Shown here one piece after another: positions 8,522 to 17,446 of a stretch of 64,000 bases of DNA. The DNA is from DASWUZ01 sp036401375 (GTDB lineage Bacteria; Acidobacteriota; Terriglobia; Terriglobales; Acidobacteriaceae). The stretch is taken from NCBI GenBank assembly GCA_036401375.1, contig DASWVB010000012.1, forward strand, positions 310,001 to 374,000, given 5' to 3'. The stretch's first letter is position 1. Every line of letters begins with the position of its first letter. A program made the translations under genes and the position numbers. The notes under the pieces are model-generated. The model made no database searches. It saw only the letters and a program-made list of their open reading frames with translations, and had not been told where the DNA came from.

Positions 8522-9769
8522 TTGTCCCGGAGGGTCGTGATCACCGGCATCGGGCTCCTGTGCGGCGTAGGCCTCACGACCCCCGAGGTCTGGAACAATC
8601 TGCTGGCCGGCAAGAGCGGAATGGCTCCGATCACGGCCTTTGACGCTGCCGAGTTCTCGGTCACCTTCGCCGCCGAGGTCAAGAACTTCGATCCCCTCGA
8701 CTTTGTCGACAAGAAGGAATCGCGCAAGATGGGGCGGTTCATCCACTTCGCCCTGGCCGCGGCGCATGAGGCGATGGAGTCGTCCGGACTGAAGATCACC
8801 CCCGAAAACGCGGAGCGGATTGGCGTCCACATCGGCTCCGGCATCGGTGGATTCGACATCATCGAGCGCGAGCACCGCGCCCTGTTGCAGGGCGGTCCGC
8901 GCAAGATCAGCCCCTTCTTCATCCCCGCCGCCATCATCAATCTTGCGGCCGGCCAGGTGAGTATCCGCTACGGCGCCAAGGGGCCCAATGAGGCCACGGC
9001 GACCGCCTGCACCACCAGCGCCCACTCCATCGGCGACGCCTATCGCATCATCGAGCGCGGCGATGCGGACGCCATGATCGCCGGCGGCTCCGAGGCCGCG
9101 ATCACTCCCATGGGGGTGGGCGGATTCGCCGCCATGCGCGCCCTCTCGACCCGCAACGACGACCCCGAACACGCCTGCCGCCCCTTCGACAAAGACCGCG
9201 ACGGATTCGTGGTGGGCGAGGGCGCCGGCATCCTGATCCTCGAGGACCTCGAGTTTGCGCAGGCCCGGGGAGCGAAGATTCTGGCCGAGATCATCGGCTA
9301 CGGCCTCAGCGCCGACGCCTACCACATGACCGGAATGGCGCCCGAGGGCGAGGGCTGCCTGCGCGCCATGCAGAACGCCATCAAGAGCGCCAAGATCAAA
9401 CCGGACGACATCCAGTACGTCAATGCTCATGCCACCTCGACGCCGCTCGGCGACGCGATGGAGACGGCCGCGATCCGCCGCCTCTTTGGCGAACAGGCGA
9501 CCGGGCACAAGCTGCTCGTCAGCTCGACCAAATCGATGACCGGGCACCTGCTCGGCGGCGCAGGAGGCCTCGAGGCCGGCATCGTCATCCAGGCTCTGCT
9601 CAACCAGATGGTGCCTCCGACCACCAACCTCGATGATCCCGATCCGGCCTGCGACCTGAACTACGTGCCCAACAAACCGCAGCCCGCCAGGGTCGACATA
9701 GCCCTCTCGAATTCCTTCGGCTTCGGCGGCACCAACGGCTCCCTCATCTTCCGCCGCTGGTCAGAGTAA
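8522..9769 (+). CDS. fabF: Beta-ketoacyl-ACP synthase II
   Basis: 415 residues from a TTG start two bases after acpP, giving MSRRVVITGIG, the normal KAS II N-terminus. The condensing triad is Cys163 (TACTTSAHSIG), His303 (NAHATSTPLGD) and His342 (STKSMTGHLLGGAGG), with Lys337. It elongates acyl-ACP with malonyl-ACP and adjusts fatty acid composition with temperature. TTG and tight coupling to acpP suggest its yield is set below that of ACP. Confidence 0.96.
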   Translation: MSRRVVITGIGLLCGVGLTTPEVWNNLLAGKSGMAPITAFDAAEFSVTFAAEVKNFDPLDFVDKKESRKMGRFIHFALAAAHEAMESSGLKITPENAERIGVHIGSGIGGFDIIEREHRALLQGGPRKISPFFIPAAIINLAAGQVSIRYGAKGPNEATATACTTSAHSIGDAYRIIERGDADAMIAGGSEAAITPMGVGGFAAMRALSTRNDDPEHACRPFDKDRDGFVVGEGAGILILEDLEFAQARGAKILAEIIGYGLSADAYHMTGMAPEGEGCLRAMQNAIKSAKIKPDDIQYVNAHATSTPLGDAMETAAIRRLFGEQATGHKLLVSSTKSMTGHLLGGAGGLEAGIVIQALLNQMVPPTTNLDDPDPACDLNYVPNKPQPARVDIALSNSFGFGGTNGSLIFRRWSE

Positions 9770-9836
9770 GCCCCCGCAGAAGGCGAATCCCCTCCGCCCG
9801 CACACCCGTGATGACAAGGGTGACCGTTTTCAGAAG

Positions 9837-9890
9837 GGGCACGGCTTCAGCCATGCCATAGACCCTATATGAGTAAAGGGCTTCAGCCCC
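9837..9890. repeat. Double CTTCAGCC hairpin element
   Basis: Two small hairpins with the same core: GGGCACGGCTTCAGCCATGCC (9837-9857) and AGGGCTTCAGCCCC (9877-9890). It sits between convergent genes. Such CTTCAGCC hairpins have the look of REP-type elements. Only this copy was noticed in the window. Confidence 0.55.
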
Positions 9891-9900
9891 GGAGGGAAAG

Positions 9901-9930
9901 CAATAAAGAGGCCCGGCAAAAGCCGGGCCT
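9901..9930 (-). terminator. Terminator of the Yip1 gene
   Basis: Perfect 9-bp stem AGGCCCGGC/GCCGGGCCT (9909-9917 with 9922-9930) with an AAAA loop. On the minus strand CTTTATTG follows. It may act weakly for fabF too, but the plus side lacks a T run. Confidence 0.75.
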
Positions 9931-9954
9931 GTTCCTTCACCACCAGCGAAGCGG

Positions 9955-10716
9955 CTACCCGGCGACAGCAGCATACCCGGCCCCAACCAGAAGAATCAGA
10001 ATCCACCACCCGAAGATAGCGATCATCCCGGAAGACCTCTTCACCCGCGCCACGATGGCCAGGCCAATGCCCGCCAGCACGAACGACCAGATCATGAACA
10101 CATCCATCGAAGTCCCGAGGCTGATCAGCCACTTCGGCATCTCGGGAGATAGATAATATCCAAGATTCGTCCCGACCGGGTTGCGAGGGTTGAAGGAATC
10201 TGAATCGAGCCCCGCAAAGAGCGTCACGGTAGCCAGCAGCCATTTCAAGACCAGCGGCAGCCCGGCGTACATCCACACGGCGAAGACCTGGCCGTACGTC
10301 GCCTGACCTCCGAAACCGAAGTTAATCGTCCCCCACAACACCAGCGCGATGATCGCACCCACGGCGAGCGAGAGAACCGGGACGGCGTACCAGATGCCCA
10401 TCGTGAACTTCTCGGCGACCCCCCGCTGAGCCGGCGTCATGCCTGCATATTGCTGCGCCTGCTTGGGCGTCGCCTTCATCCCGTTCTCTGTGACCTTGGG
10501 CCAGCCGACTCTCGACTGCATGGCAAAGATGAACAGATAAATGAACAGCGCGCCGATCACATAGGGCAGCCACCAGCTGGCGTTGCGCCGTATGTCGGTG
10601 AATGTCTTCGAGGGAGCGATAAAGGTATCGACCACCCTCTGACCCTGCGTGAGCGGCGGGGTTGCCAGCTCCGTACCTGCTGCATCGATGCCGGGCGTCA
10701 TTTCCATTTCAGACAT
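9955..10716 (-). CDS. Yip1-domain inner membrane protein
   Basis: 253 residues. A 35-residue N-terminal tail precedes the motif FIAPSKTFTDIRRNASWWLPYVIGAL, typical of bacterial Yip1 (DUF1282-like) proteins, then about five membrane segments (about 50-67, 110-135, 145-170, 205-225, 232-250). Function in bacteria is not established; the family is linked to membrane traffic in eukaryotes. It is monocistronic, with its own terminator just downstream. Confidence 0.8.
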   Translation of the reverse strand: MSEMEMTPGIDAAGTELATPPLTQGQRVVDTFIAPSKTFTDIRRNASWWLPYVIGALFIYLFIFAMQSRVGWPKVTENGMKATPKQAQQYAGMTPAQRGVAEKFTMGIWYAVPVLSLAVGAIIALVLWGTINFGFGGQATYGQVFAVWMYAGLPLVLKWLLATVTLFAGLDSDSFNPRNPVGTNLGYYLSPEMPKWLISLGTSMDVFMIWSFVLAGIGLAIVARVKRSSGMIAIFGWWILILLVGAGYAAVAG

Positions 10717-10816
10717 GGATCACTTCCTCGCGGGGATGAAGTCGTTCGCAGACGAGATTCTAACCCGATTGATGATGAATGTCAGATAAATTGCACTTGT
10801 CCTGCAGATCCTCAAG

Positions 10817-10859
10817 CCGGGTGCCCGTTCATGCGCAGCTCCATCGCGCATGAGTGGGA
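10817..10859. repeat. Dispersed hairpin repeat, copy 2
   Basis: CCGGGTGCCCG, then TTCATGCGC, a 9-base loop and GCGCATGAGTGGGA. The arms pair as an imperfect inverted repeat of about 12-13 bp. Intact relatives are at 50378 and 50479. It lies between the Yip1 gene and the DUF5715 gene. Confidence 0.8.
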
Positions 10860-10958
10860 TCGAACAGACCTCCCGGTTAGCAGCGAAAAACGCGCGACCA
10901 GCGGCAACCGCTAAGCGCCATTCCAAACACCGGCCGGCTGTGCGTCTCGCCCAAAGGC

Positions 10959-11915
10959 CTACCGGACCTTGGTCGCCAGCAGCGCCGAACTCCGCGCCAG
11001 AGAATGCTGCACAGTCTGCGGCTGCTCCGCAGGACCATACGACTTGTAGACGGTGATATGGAAGCAGGCCTGCTGAAACTCCTCCTCCACGTCGAGCTTA
11101 CCCGCCGTCTCGAGCGGCAGCAGGAAGGCGCGCATCCACCCAATCTCCTGCATCGAGAGCCCCCTCTTCGCGATGTCAATTGTTGCGCCGGTCAGGTGCG
11201 GCGAGGCAGTGTCGCCCTCAGCGGCCGCGGCATTCCCGTTTACCCTGCCCAGCTTGCGCTGGTACGCAACCGTGCGCACCGCGGAGTTGACCTGCAGCGG
11301 GCGCCCGAACCGGCTGTAGTGCACGCGGGCCACGTCGGTGAGAAACTGCGCCGTCCATCCGCGGCAGTATCGCCGGTTCTCGGGAAGCCGCTCATCCACT
11401 CTCAAAGACTCACTCACCGGCAGCGCCACCAGCGACCGGCTCTGCCGCAGGGTGAGCAGGGCATCATCGTTCTCGATACGGAGCAGCCCCTCCGCCTCGC
11501 CTCGAACATTCTGCCGCACCAGCGAATCGTGCGAGCCCTTCATCGCGGGAGGGATGCGGAAGCCGCGCAGCGGCACGGTATCGAGCGGGTCAAGGTGAAT
11601 GCGTGCGTCTACGCCCGGCTGCTCCGACTCAAGGGTCGCGATCTGCTGGTTGCTGCGTTCGCGTATCTGCCGCAGTCTTCTCACATGGCGCAGGCCGGCG
11701 CGGCGGCCGTGCGCCCGATGGGCTCTGCCCAGGGCGAGCCCGGCATTCAGCCGCGTCCGGCGGCTACTTCCGCCGTGGCTATGCACGATCGATGCGTGCG
11801 AGTTGGAGGGCCGTTGATGAGCGAGGCTGCGGCCGTGGTGCGACGTGCCTGCCTCGGCGGCCCGCGCCGGCAGGATAGCAAGCAGCAGCGCGAGTACAAG
11901 AATTGGTCGGCGCAT
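10959..11915 (-). CDS. DUF5715 / M15-like D,D- or L,D-peptidase, secreted
   Basis: 318 residues. A cleavable signal peptide (MRRPILVLALLLAILPARAAEA) is followed by a His/Arg/Ser-rich linker of about 75 residues and the conserved C-terminal domain (about 185-300). SPHLTGATID fits the SxHxxGxAxD zinc motif of VanY/M15 peptidases, and ACFHITVY supplies the later His. YSRFGRPLQVNSAVRTVAYQ matches the substrate-side strand of that fold. A role in trimming peptidoglycan in the periplasm is inferred. The linker (about 25-100) is low-complexity and unlike a folded domain. Confidence 0.78.
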   Translation of the reverse strand: MRRPILVLALLLAILPARAAEAGTSHHGRSLAHQRPSNSHASIVHSHGGSSRRTRLNAGLALGRAHRAHGRRAGLRHVRRLRQIRERSNQQIATLESEQPGVDARIHLDPLDTVPLRGFRIPPAMKGSHDSLVRQNVRGEAEGLLRIENDDALLTLRQSRSLVALPVSESLRVDERLPENRRYCRGWTAQFLTDVARVHYSRFGRPLQVNSAVRTVAYQRKLGRVNGNAAAAEGDTASPHLTGATIDIAKRGLSMQEIGWMRAFLLPLETAGKLDVEEEFQQACFHITVYKSYGPAEQPQTVQHSLARSSALLATKVR

Positions 11916-12013
11916 GGGCGGTTCGCGGAGCTTTTCTACAGAGCAACTTGAGGCTATCGGGATGCACGCCGGCAGGGAAGTAGTCAGCTTGGTTCGGCTC
12001 TGCTCCTGTGCGC

Positions 12014-12073
12014 CGTCGTGAGCTGCACCCTCGTGATCTGCATCGTCGCGAGCTGCAACGCTGCGAGCCCCGA
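12014..12073. repeat. Tandem repeat, four 15-bp units
   Basis: Units CGTCGTGAGCTGCAC, CCTCGTGATCTGCAT, CGTCGCGAGCTGCAA and a decayed fourth lie head to tail with constant 15-base period between two minus-strand genes. No reading frame of note. Confidence 0.65.
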
Positions 12074-12116
12074 TCTGCTTCCGGGATCTAAAGAACGCGC
12101 GCTTTGAACGAACCCG

Positions 12117-12668
12117 TCAGTACCGCTTCGTCAACCCAGCCGGAGCCGCGCCCACCTTGCCGCTCAGCAGCCAGTCGACTCGCAGCCGGATATCCTCGTC
12201 GCGTGCCTCGCCCATGATCCGGCCGGCGATCTCACCCTGCTCATCGAGGATCACCGTTCCCGGAACAATGTCTCCCAGGCCGAAGCGGTCCATCGCCTCC
12301 ACATCCGCGCCGGTCCAGACTTCCAGGTCAAGCCCATCTCTGGACAGGAACGGCTCGATCCTGCCGCGGTCTTTCGGCTCATCGATCGATGCAGCGATGA
12401 AGCGCACATTCCTGCCGGCGTAAGCCGCGCGCAGCTGCGAGAGCCGCGGCAGCTCTTCATGACACGGGCCGCACCAAGTCGCCCAGAAGCTGAGGACCAC
12501 GATCTGGCCTCGTAGGGACGAGAGTCGCTTTGCATGCCCCTGCAAGTCCTTGAGCTCGAGGTCGGGCGGTCGCCGCGCATGCGCAGACACCACCACGCAG
12601 CACAGCAGGCAGGCGAGCGCGCAGTATCTCGCATAACTTCGCAACAGGAAAGCACTCTTCATTAACAT
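12117..12668 (-). CDS. TlpA-like thiol-disulfide oxidoreductase
   Basis: 183 residues from the ATG at 12668, chosen because GGAG lies nine bases upstream; the ATG at 12707 adds 13 residues. A signal peptide or anchor (about 7-30, LACLLCCVVVSAHA) precedes a thioredoxin fold with WATWCGPC (Cys66, Cys69) and the cis-Pro strand IVPGTVILDEQG. Such proteins reduce periplasmic disulfides, often for cytochrome c maturation; no such genes are adjacent. It is divergent from the outer-membrane protein at 12954. Confidence 0.87.
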   Translation of the reverse strand: MLMKSAFLLRSYARYCALACLLCCVVVSAHARRPPDLELKDLQGHAKRLSSLRGQIVVLSFWATWCGPCHEELPRLSQLRAAYAGRNVRFIAASIDEPKDRGRIEPFLSRDGLDLEVWTGADVEAMDRFGLGDIVPGTVILDEQGEIAGRIMGEARDEDIRLRVDWLLSGKVGAAPAGLTKRY

Positions 12669-12767
12669 CCGTTGCAACTCCAGGCTTCCGAGCTCAAGGG
12701 CTTCCAAAACCAGCTACGACCGCAGACGCGAGCAGGAAAAAGTGTAGATGCAATCCAGCCTTTGTAA

Positions 12768-12785
12768 CTCCATCGGGCGATGGAG
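12768..12785. promoter_or_regulatory. Perfect palindrome in divergent spacer
   Basis: CTCCATCG-GG-CGATGGAG, an 8-bp perfect inverted repeat with a 2-base centre. It lies between the divergent TlpA-like gene and the barrel gene. The form suits a dimeric regulator site; no T run follows, so a terminator is unlikely. Confidence 0.35.
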
Positions 12786-12953
12786 CTATAAGTCGACCTG
12801 TGGACGCAAGACACTGCCGCGAGGAAAGCTTACCGTTCGAGAGCTTCCAAAAGAGCGAGTGCCGGGATCGCATACGTCGAGCTGATCCACTCACTAGCAA
12901 GCAGCAAATTCGGCAGGCCAGTTAATCCATTCACTTACACGAGGCAAGACAAT

Positions 12954-14024
12954 ATGAAGAAGATTTCGCTACCTGCAACTATCGCTGCACTGACGCTGAT
13001 CGCAGCCGCCACTTACAAGCTTCCGACCCAGGGCTGCGTCGCTGCGCATACCCTGCAGCCGCTCGTCTCAGGGCTCTCCTCGAGCGATCAGGCTCCCCTC
13101 TCCGGCCGTCTGCGCGGGCTCACTGTGACCTTCGGCTATCGTACCTACGCCTCTTACAAGCACTACGTCGGCGACGTCTACCAGATGCAGCGTGCGGTCC
13201 TGCACAACGAGGTGCAGAACCACGTTGACCTCTTCGATCTGGCCATCAACTACCAGCTGAGTCCGCGCTGGAGCTTCATCTCCGACATACCGGGCATGGC
13301 CGCCACGCGTCACGGCGGCGGAAGCATCAATACTTATCGCGATGGCGGGCTGGGCGACGTCACCGTCGGCGCGCAAGCCTGGCTCTTCCGGCCGCCCACT
13401 GAAAATGGCGGCAACGTAGCCATGGCCGTCTCAGTCAAGCTACCCTCCGGTGACAATAATGCGAGCGGCACTACCATCCTCGCGAATAAGCAGCGGCAGA
13501 TTCGCCCCTTCGATGAGTCCATCCAGCCAGGGGACGGTTCCTGGGGATTCGTGGCTGCTGCCCAGGCATATCACCCAATCTACTTCAACACCGTGGGATA
13601 CTTTACCGGCTCCTACCTCTTCAATCCGCGCAGCACCACCGGCGTGTTGACTTATCGTTCGCTTCCCGGGGAGCAGCTAGTCTCGGCAGCCGACCAGTAC
13701 CTCTGGCGCGGAGGTCTCTCGCACGCCGCACCCCGCGCCGCTCACTTCGCTCGAGGCCTGGTCGGCAGCATCGGTGGCCGCATGGAAGGCGTTCCGGCCC
13801 GCGACCTCATCGGCGACAGCAAGGGATTCCGCCGCCCAGGCTATGTCATCTCGATCGAGCCCGCCCTGCTCTACTCCCGCGGACGCACCATGTTCAACAT
13901 CAGCGCTCCATGGGCGATGGACCGCAACCGGACCACCAGCATCAACGACATAGCTGCTCATACTCACGGGGACGCCGCCTTCTCCGACTACTCCATCATC
14001 ACCTCGGTAACTCGTACCTTCTAG
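12954..14024 (+). CDS. Outer-membrane beta-barrel, transporter-like
   Basis: 356 residues. A signal peptide (about 1-22) precedes alternating amphipathic strands such as LTVTFGYRTY, HVDLFDLAINYQLSP, LGDVTVGAQAWLF and VAMAVSVKLPSG. It ends VTRTF, with the terminal aromatic residue of a BAM-recognised barrel. The layout resembles the transporter/MetA-pathway barrel families found widely in acidobacteria. The substrate is unknown. It is monocistronic, followed by a strong bidirectional terminator. Confidence 0.8.
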   Translation: MKKISLPATIAALTLIAAATYKLPTQGCVAAHTLQPLVSGLSSSDQAPLSGRLRGLTVTFGYRTYASYKHYVGDVYQMQRAVLHNEVQNHVDLFDLAINYQLSPRWSFISDIPGMAATRHGGGSINTYRDGGLGDVTVGAQAWLFRPPTENGGNVAMAVSVKLPSGDNNASGTTILANKQRQIRPFDESIQPGDGSWGFVAAAQAYHPIYFNTVGYFTGSYLFNPRSTTGVLTYRSLPGEQLVSAADQYLWRGGLSHAAPRAAHFARGLVGSIGGRMEGVPARDLIGDSKGFRRPGYVISIEPALLYSRGRTMFNISAPWAMDRNRTTSINDIAAHTHGDAAFSDYSIITSVTRTF

Positions 14025-14079
14025 TTGTCGAGCCAACGCCAGCACTAAGTCGACTGTATATAAGCTCACCTGTCAGAAC

Positions 14080-14120
14080 AAAAGAATGAGGCTCCCGGTG
14101 AACGGGAGCCTCATTCTTTT
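14080..14120. terminator. Bidirectional terminator
   Basis: An 18-bp perfect stem (14080-14097 with 14103-14120) and a 5-base loop, flanked by A and T runs on both sides. It serves the barrel gene on plus and the gyrA/HbpS-like genes on minus. Confidence 0.93.
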
Positions 14121-14141
14121 TATATAGCGACAACCGCGCAG

Positions 14142-14546
14142 CTAGAAGGCGGCGGCGCCCGCTAGAGCGACCGAGTGGTCCTGGTCTCCCGAGCCGCCGC
14201 TCACCCCGATCGCGCCCACGATCTTGCCGTCCTTCTCCAGTGGAAGGCCGCCCGCGAAGATCATAATCTTGCCATCGTTCGATGCATGGATGCCGAAGAA
14301 CTGACCGCCCGATTGTGAGTGCACTGCGAGATCTTTGGTGCTCAGGTGGAAAGCACTCGATGTGTATGCCTTCTTGATCGAAATATCGATCGACCCGATC
14401 CAGGCATCGTCCATTCGTGCGTGAGCTACAAGGTTTCCACCCGCATCGGCAACTGCAATATTCATAGGCTGGTCGATCGACTGGGCCTTCTTTTCCGCAG
14501 CGGCTATCACCCGGCGGGCGTCCTCGAGCTTTATCTGGTCTGGCAT
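14142..14546 (-). CDS. GlcG/HbpS-family protein
   Basis: 134 residues with the whole GlcG/HbpS pattern: DARRVIAAAEKKA, MNIAVADAGGNLVAHARMDDA, GSIDISIKKAYTSSAF, GGLPLEKDGKIVGAIGVSGG and DHSVALAGAAAF. Members bind haem or small organic molecules, form octamers and often sit near redox or glycolate genes. Here it lies 26 bases downstream of gyrA, which gives no functional clue beyond shared transcription. Confidence 0.88.
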   Translation of the reverse strand: MPDQIKLEDARRVIAAAEKKAQSIDQPMNIAVADAGGNLVAHARMDDAWIGSIDISIKKAYTSSAFHLSTKDLAVHSQSGGQFFGIHASNDGKIMIFAGGLPLEKDGKIVGAIGVSGGSGDQDHSVALAGAAAF

Positions 14547-14572
14547 GAGTTACTCCGTTTCACTTACTGGAC

Positions 14573-17245
14573 TTACTGCAGCAGGGTACCATTTTCAGGG
14601 TCAGCCTTGACTTCCTCAGGAGGAATCACCACGGCCGCTGCTACCTTATCGTCATCTTCAAGGTTAAGCAGGCGAACTCCCTGCGTCGAGCGTCCCGCGG
14701 CGCGAATTGTTTTGGTATCGATGCGGATGATCTTGCCATACTGGCTGATCACCATCAGCTCCGAGGTCTCGTCGACCAGCTGAATCGACTGCACCTTGCC
14801 ATTGCGCGCCATCGTCTTGAGGTTGATCACACCCTTGCCGCCGCGCGACTGCAGCCGGTAGGCGTCAACGTCCGTGCGCTTGCCAAAGCCCTGTGTGGTC
14901 ACAGACAAGATCAGGCTGGGACTGTTAGCGCCCTCGCCGTTCTGAGCGCGCGCCTTGGGCGTTATGGCCAGGCCTACGACGTAGTCGCCCTTCGACAGGT
15001 CGACTCCGCGCACCCCGTAAGCGGGCCGGCCCATGGAGCGCACGTCGCTCTCTTCGAATCGGATCGCCATACCGTCGTGCGTCGCCAGGAAGACCACCTG
15101 CGAGCCGTCCGTCAGCCGCGCCCCGATCAGTTCATCATCGTCATCGATGCCGATTGCGATGATGCCGCGCGCCATCACGTTACAGAAATCCTTCAGCGGC
15201 GTCTTCTTCACTACACCCTTCTGAGTGGCGAAGAAGATGAACTTGCCCTCCTCTTCAAGGTTCCTCACCGGCAGGATGTTGCGCACGTTTTCGCCCGGCT
15301 GCAGGTTGAGCAGGCTGGCCATCGACTTACCCTTGCCCGCCGCGCCCACATCGGGTATTTCGTAGACCTTGAGCCAGTAGACGCGTCCCTTGTTGGTGAA
15401 GCAGAGCAGGTAGGCGTGGGTCGAGTCGACGATCAGCTGCTGCACAAAATCTTCCTCGCGCGTCTTCATGCCGAGCCGTCCCGTGCCTCCGCGACGCTGC
15501 TGCCGATAGGTCGAGATCGGGGTCCGCTTCAGGTATCCGGAATGAGATACAGTCACTGCGACCTGTTCATCCGCGATCAGGTCCTCGAGCTGCAGCTCCG
15601 CCGTCTCGTCGAGTATCTGCGTACGGCGCGCATCGCCGAACTTGTCGCGCACGTCCTCAAGCTCCTTCACGATGACGCTGCGCAGCTTCTTCTCGCTCGC
15701 AAGTATCGTCTCGTACTCCGCAATGCGGCCGCGTACCTCGCCAAGCTCGTTCAGGATCTCATCGATCGAGAGCTGGGTCAGGCGATAGAGCTGCAACTCG
15801 AGCACCGCATCGATCTGTCGATAGCTCAAGCCCGCCTGACCCTCGATCAGCACAGTGTCCTTGTCGAGCTTGATGACGATGTCCCTGCTCAGCGAAAAGG
15901 CGCGCAGGTTTTCACGGGCCTCCGGCCGACTGCCCGACCCGCGAATGATGCGGATCACCTGGTCAAGATTGTCAAGCGCGATCTGGTAGCCCTCGAGGAT
16001 GTGTTCGCGCTCGCGTGCCTTGCGCAGCAGGAATGCCGTCCGGCGCCGCACCACCTCAACCCGGTGGTCGATGAAGTGCTGGATCGCGATATGCAGCGGC
16101 AGCTCCTTCGGCTGGCCGTTCACTACCGCGAGGAAGATCATCGAGAAACCTTCTTGCATCGCCGTGTGCTTGTAGAGCTGGTTGAGCACGATCTGCGCCT
16201 CGGCGCCGCGCTTCAGCCCGATCACGATGCGCATGCCGTCGCGGTCGCTCTCGTCGCGGAAGTTCTCCTTGTCGATGTCGGTGATCACGCCCTCGTGATA
16301 AAGCTCGGCGATACGCTCGATCAGCTTCGACTTGTTCACCTGATAGGGAATCTCGGTGACGACGATCGACTGTCGGTCCTTGCCGTGGGTCTCGATCGAG
16401 CACCTGGCCCGCATCAGGAACCGCCCGCGGCCGGTGCGGTAGGCCTCCGCGATGCCGCCGCGCCCGTAGATGAAGCCGCCCGTCGGGAAGTCCGGACCCT
16501 TCACATGCTCGAGCACCTCGGCCAGCCCGGCCTTCGGATTTTTGACCATCGCGATCGCTGCATTCAGCACTTCGGTCAGATTGTGAGGCGGGATATTCGT
16601 CGCCATTCCGACGGCGATGCCGTTCGAGCCGTTCACGATCAGGTTGGGAATGCGCGTCGGCAGCACTGATGGCTCAAAGGTCGACTCTTCGTAGTTGGGA
16701 ACGAAGTCGACCGTCTCCATGTCGATGTCGGCAAGCATCTCGCCGGCGATGCGGGTCATGCGGCACTCGGTGTAGCGGTACGCCGCGGGAGGGTCACCGT
16801 CCACCGAGCCGAAGTTTCCTTGTCCATCGACGATCGGGTACCGCAGGCTGAATGGCTGTGCCATGCGCACCAGAGTGTCATAGATTGCGGAGTCGCCATG
16901 CGGGTGATAGACCCCCATGGTCTGGCCGACGACCTTCGCGCACTTGGTGTACTTCTTGTTGTACTGCAGCCCCATCTCGTGCAGCGTGTAGAGGATGCGC
17001 CGATGCACCGGCTTGAATCCGTCGCGCACGTCGGGCAGCGCGCGCCCGATGATCACCGACATGGAGTAGGCGAGGTAGGACCGCCGCATCTCCTCTTCAA
17101 TGTTGATCGGCAGCACGCTCGAGGCGCCCGTCGGGCCTCCCGTACCGCCGCCGCCAGCCGGAGGAATGCTCCCGCCGCCTGCACCATTCGTTCCGTTAAT
17201 GTCGCTGCCGCCGAGGGGGAGCTGAGGGTTCTGATCGTCTGCCAT
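14573..17245 (-). CDS. gyrA: DNA gyrase subunit A
   Basis: 890 residues. Introduces negative supercoils with GyrB. The catalytic Tyr158 lies in AYRYTECRM. The quinolone-determining region reads HPHGDSAIYDTLVRM with Ser119 and Asp123 (E. coli Ser83 and Asp87) unaltered. A Gly-rich extension of about 40 residues precedes the usual start (VLPINIEEEMRRSYLAYSMS). The GyrA box of the C-terminal pinwheel reads QRRGGTG; the family standard is QRRGGKG. The start is supported by GGAGA upstream. A ParC role is unlikely because the box is retained, but a second type II enzyme elsewhere cannot be excluded. Confidence 0.96.
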   Translation of the reverse strand: MADDQNPQLPLGGSDINGTNGAGGGSIPPAGGGGTGGPTGASSVLPINIEEEMRRSYLAYSMSVIIGRALPDVRDGFKPVHRRILYTLHEMGLQYNKKYTKCAKVVGQTMGVYHPHGDSAIYDTLVRMAQPFSLRYPIVDGQGNFGSVDGDPPAAYRYTECRMTRIAGEMLADIDMETVDFVPNYEESTFEPSVLPTRIPNLIVNGSNGIAVGMATNIPPHNLTEVLNAAIAMVKNPKAGLAEVLEHVKGPDFPTGGFIYGRGGIAEAYRTGRGRFLMRARCSIETHGKDRQSIVVTEIPYQVNKSKLIERIAELYHEGVITDIDKENFRDESDRDGMRIVIGLKRGAEAQIVLNQLYKHTAMQEGFSMIFLAVVNGQPKELPLHIAIQHFIDHRVEVVRRRTAFLLRKAREREHILEGYQIALDNLDQVIRIIRGSGSRPEARENLRAFSLSRDIVIKLDKDTVLIEGQAGLSYRQIDAVLELQLYRLTQLSIDEILNELGEVRGRIAEYETILASEKKLRSVIVKELEDVRDKFGDARRTQILDETAELQLEDLIADEQVAVTVSHSGYLKRTPISTYRQQRRGGTGRLGMKTREEDFVQQLIVDSTHAYLLCFTNKGRVYWLKVYEIPDVGAAGKGKSMASLLNLQPGENVRNILPVRNLEEEGKFIFFATQKGVVKKTPLKDFCNVMARGIIAIGIDDDDELIGARLTDGSQVVFLATHDGMAIRFEESDVRSMGRPAYGVRGVDLSKGDYVVGLAITPKARAQNGEGANSPSLILSVTTQGFGKRTDVDAYRLQSRGGKGVINLKTMARNGKVQSIQLVDETSELMVISQYGKIIRIDTKTIRAAGRSTQGVRLLNLEDDDKVAAAVVIPPEEVKADPENGTLLQ

Positions 17246-17446
17246 ATAGGTTCGTCTCCAGCGCGGGCGAGGCTACAGAAGCAGGGGCTGTATCGGAGTC
17301 TGAATGCCGCTCCGTCGAGCCGCTCTGAGCACCAGGCTTGAGGCGCGGAAGTTCTATCTGTATGATACGCAATTACTTAGCCGTCAGCAAGCCACTACTA
17401 GCACCCTAACTCCAATGCTGCTATAGACTTGCCGGGCACGCGCTGG

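Noticed and set aside
5763..10896. AGCGAAAAACGCGCG shared at 5763 and 10882
   Set aside because: A single exact 15-base match between two places in 64 kb is expected by chance.
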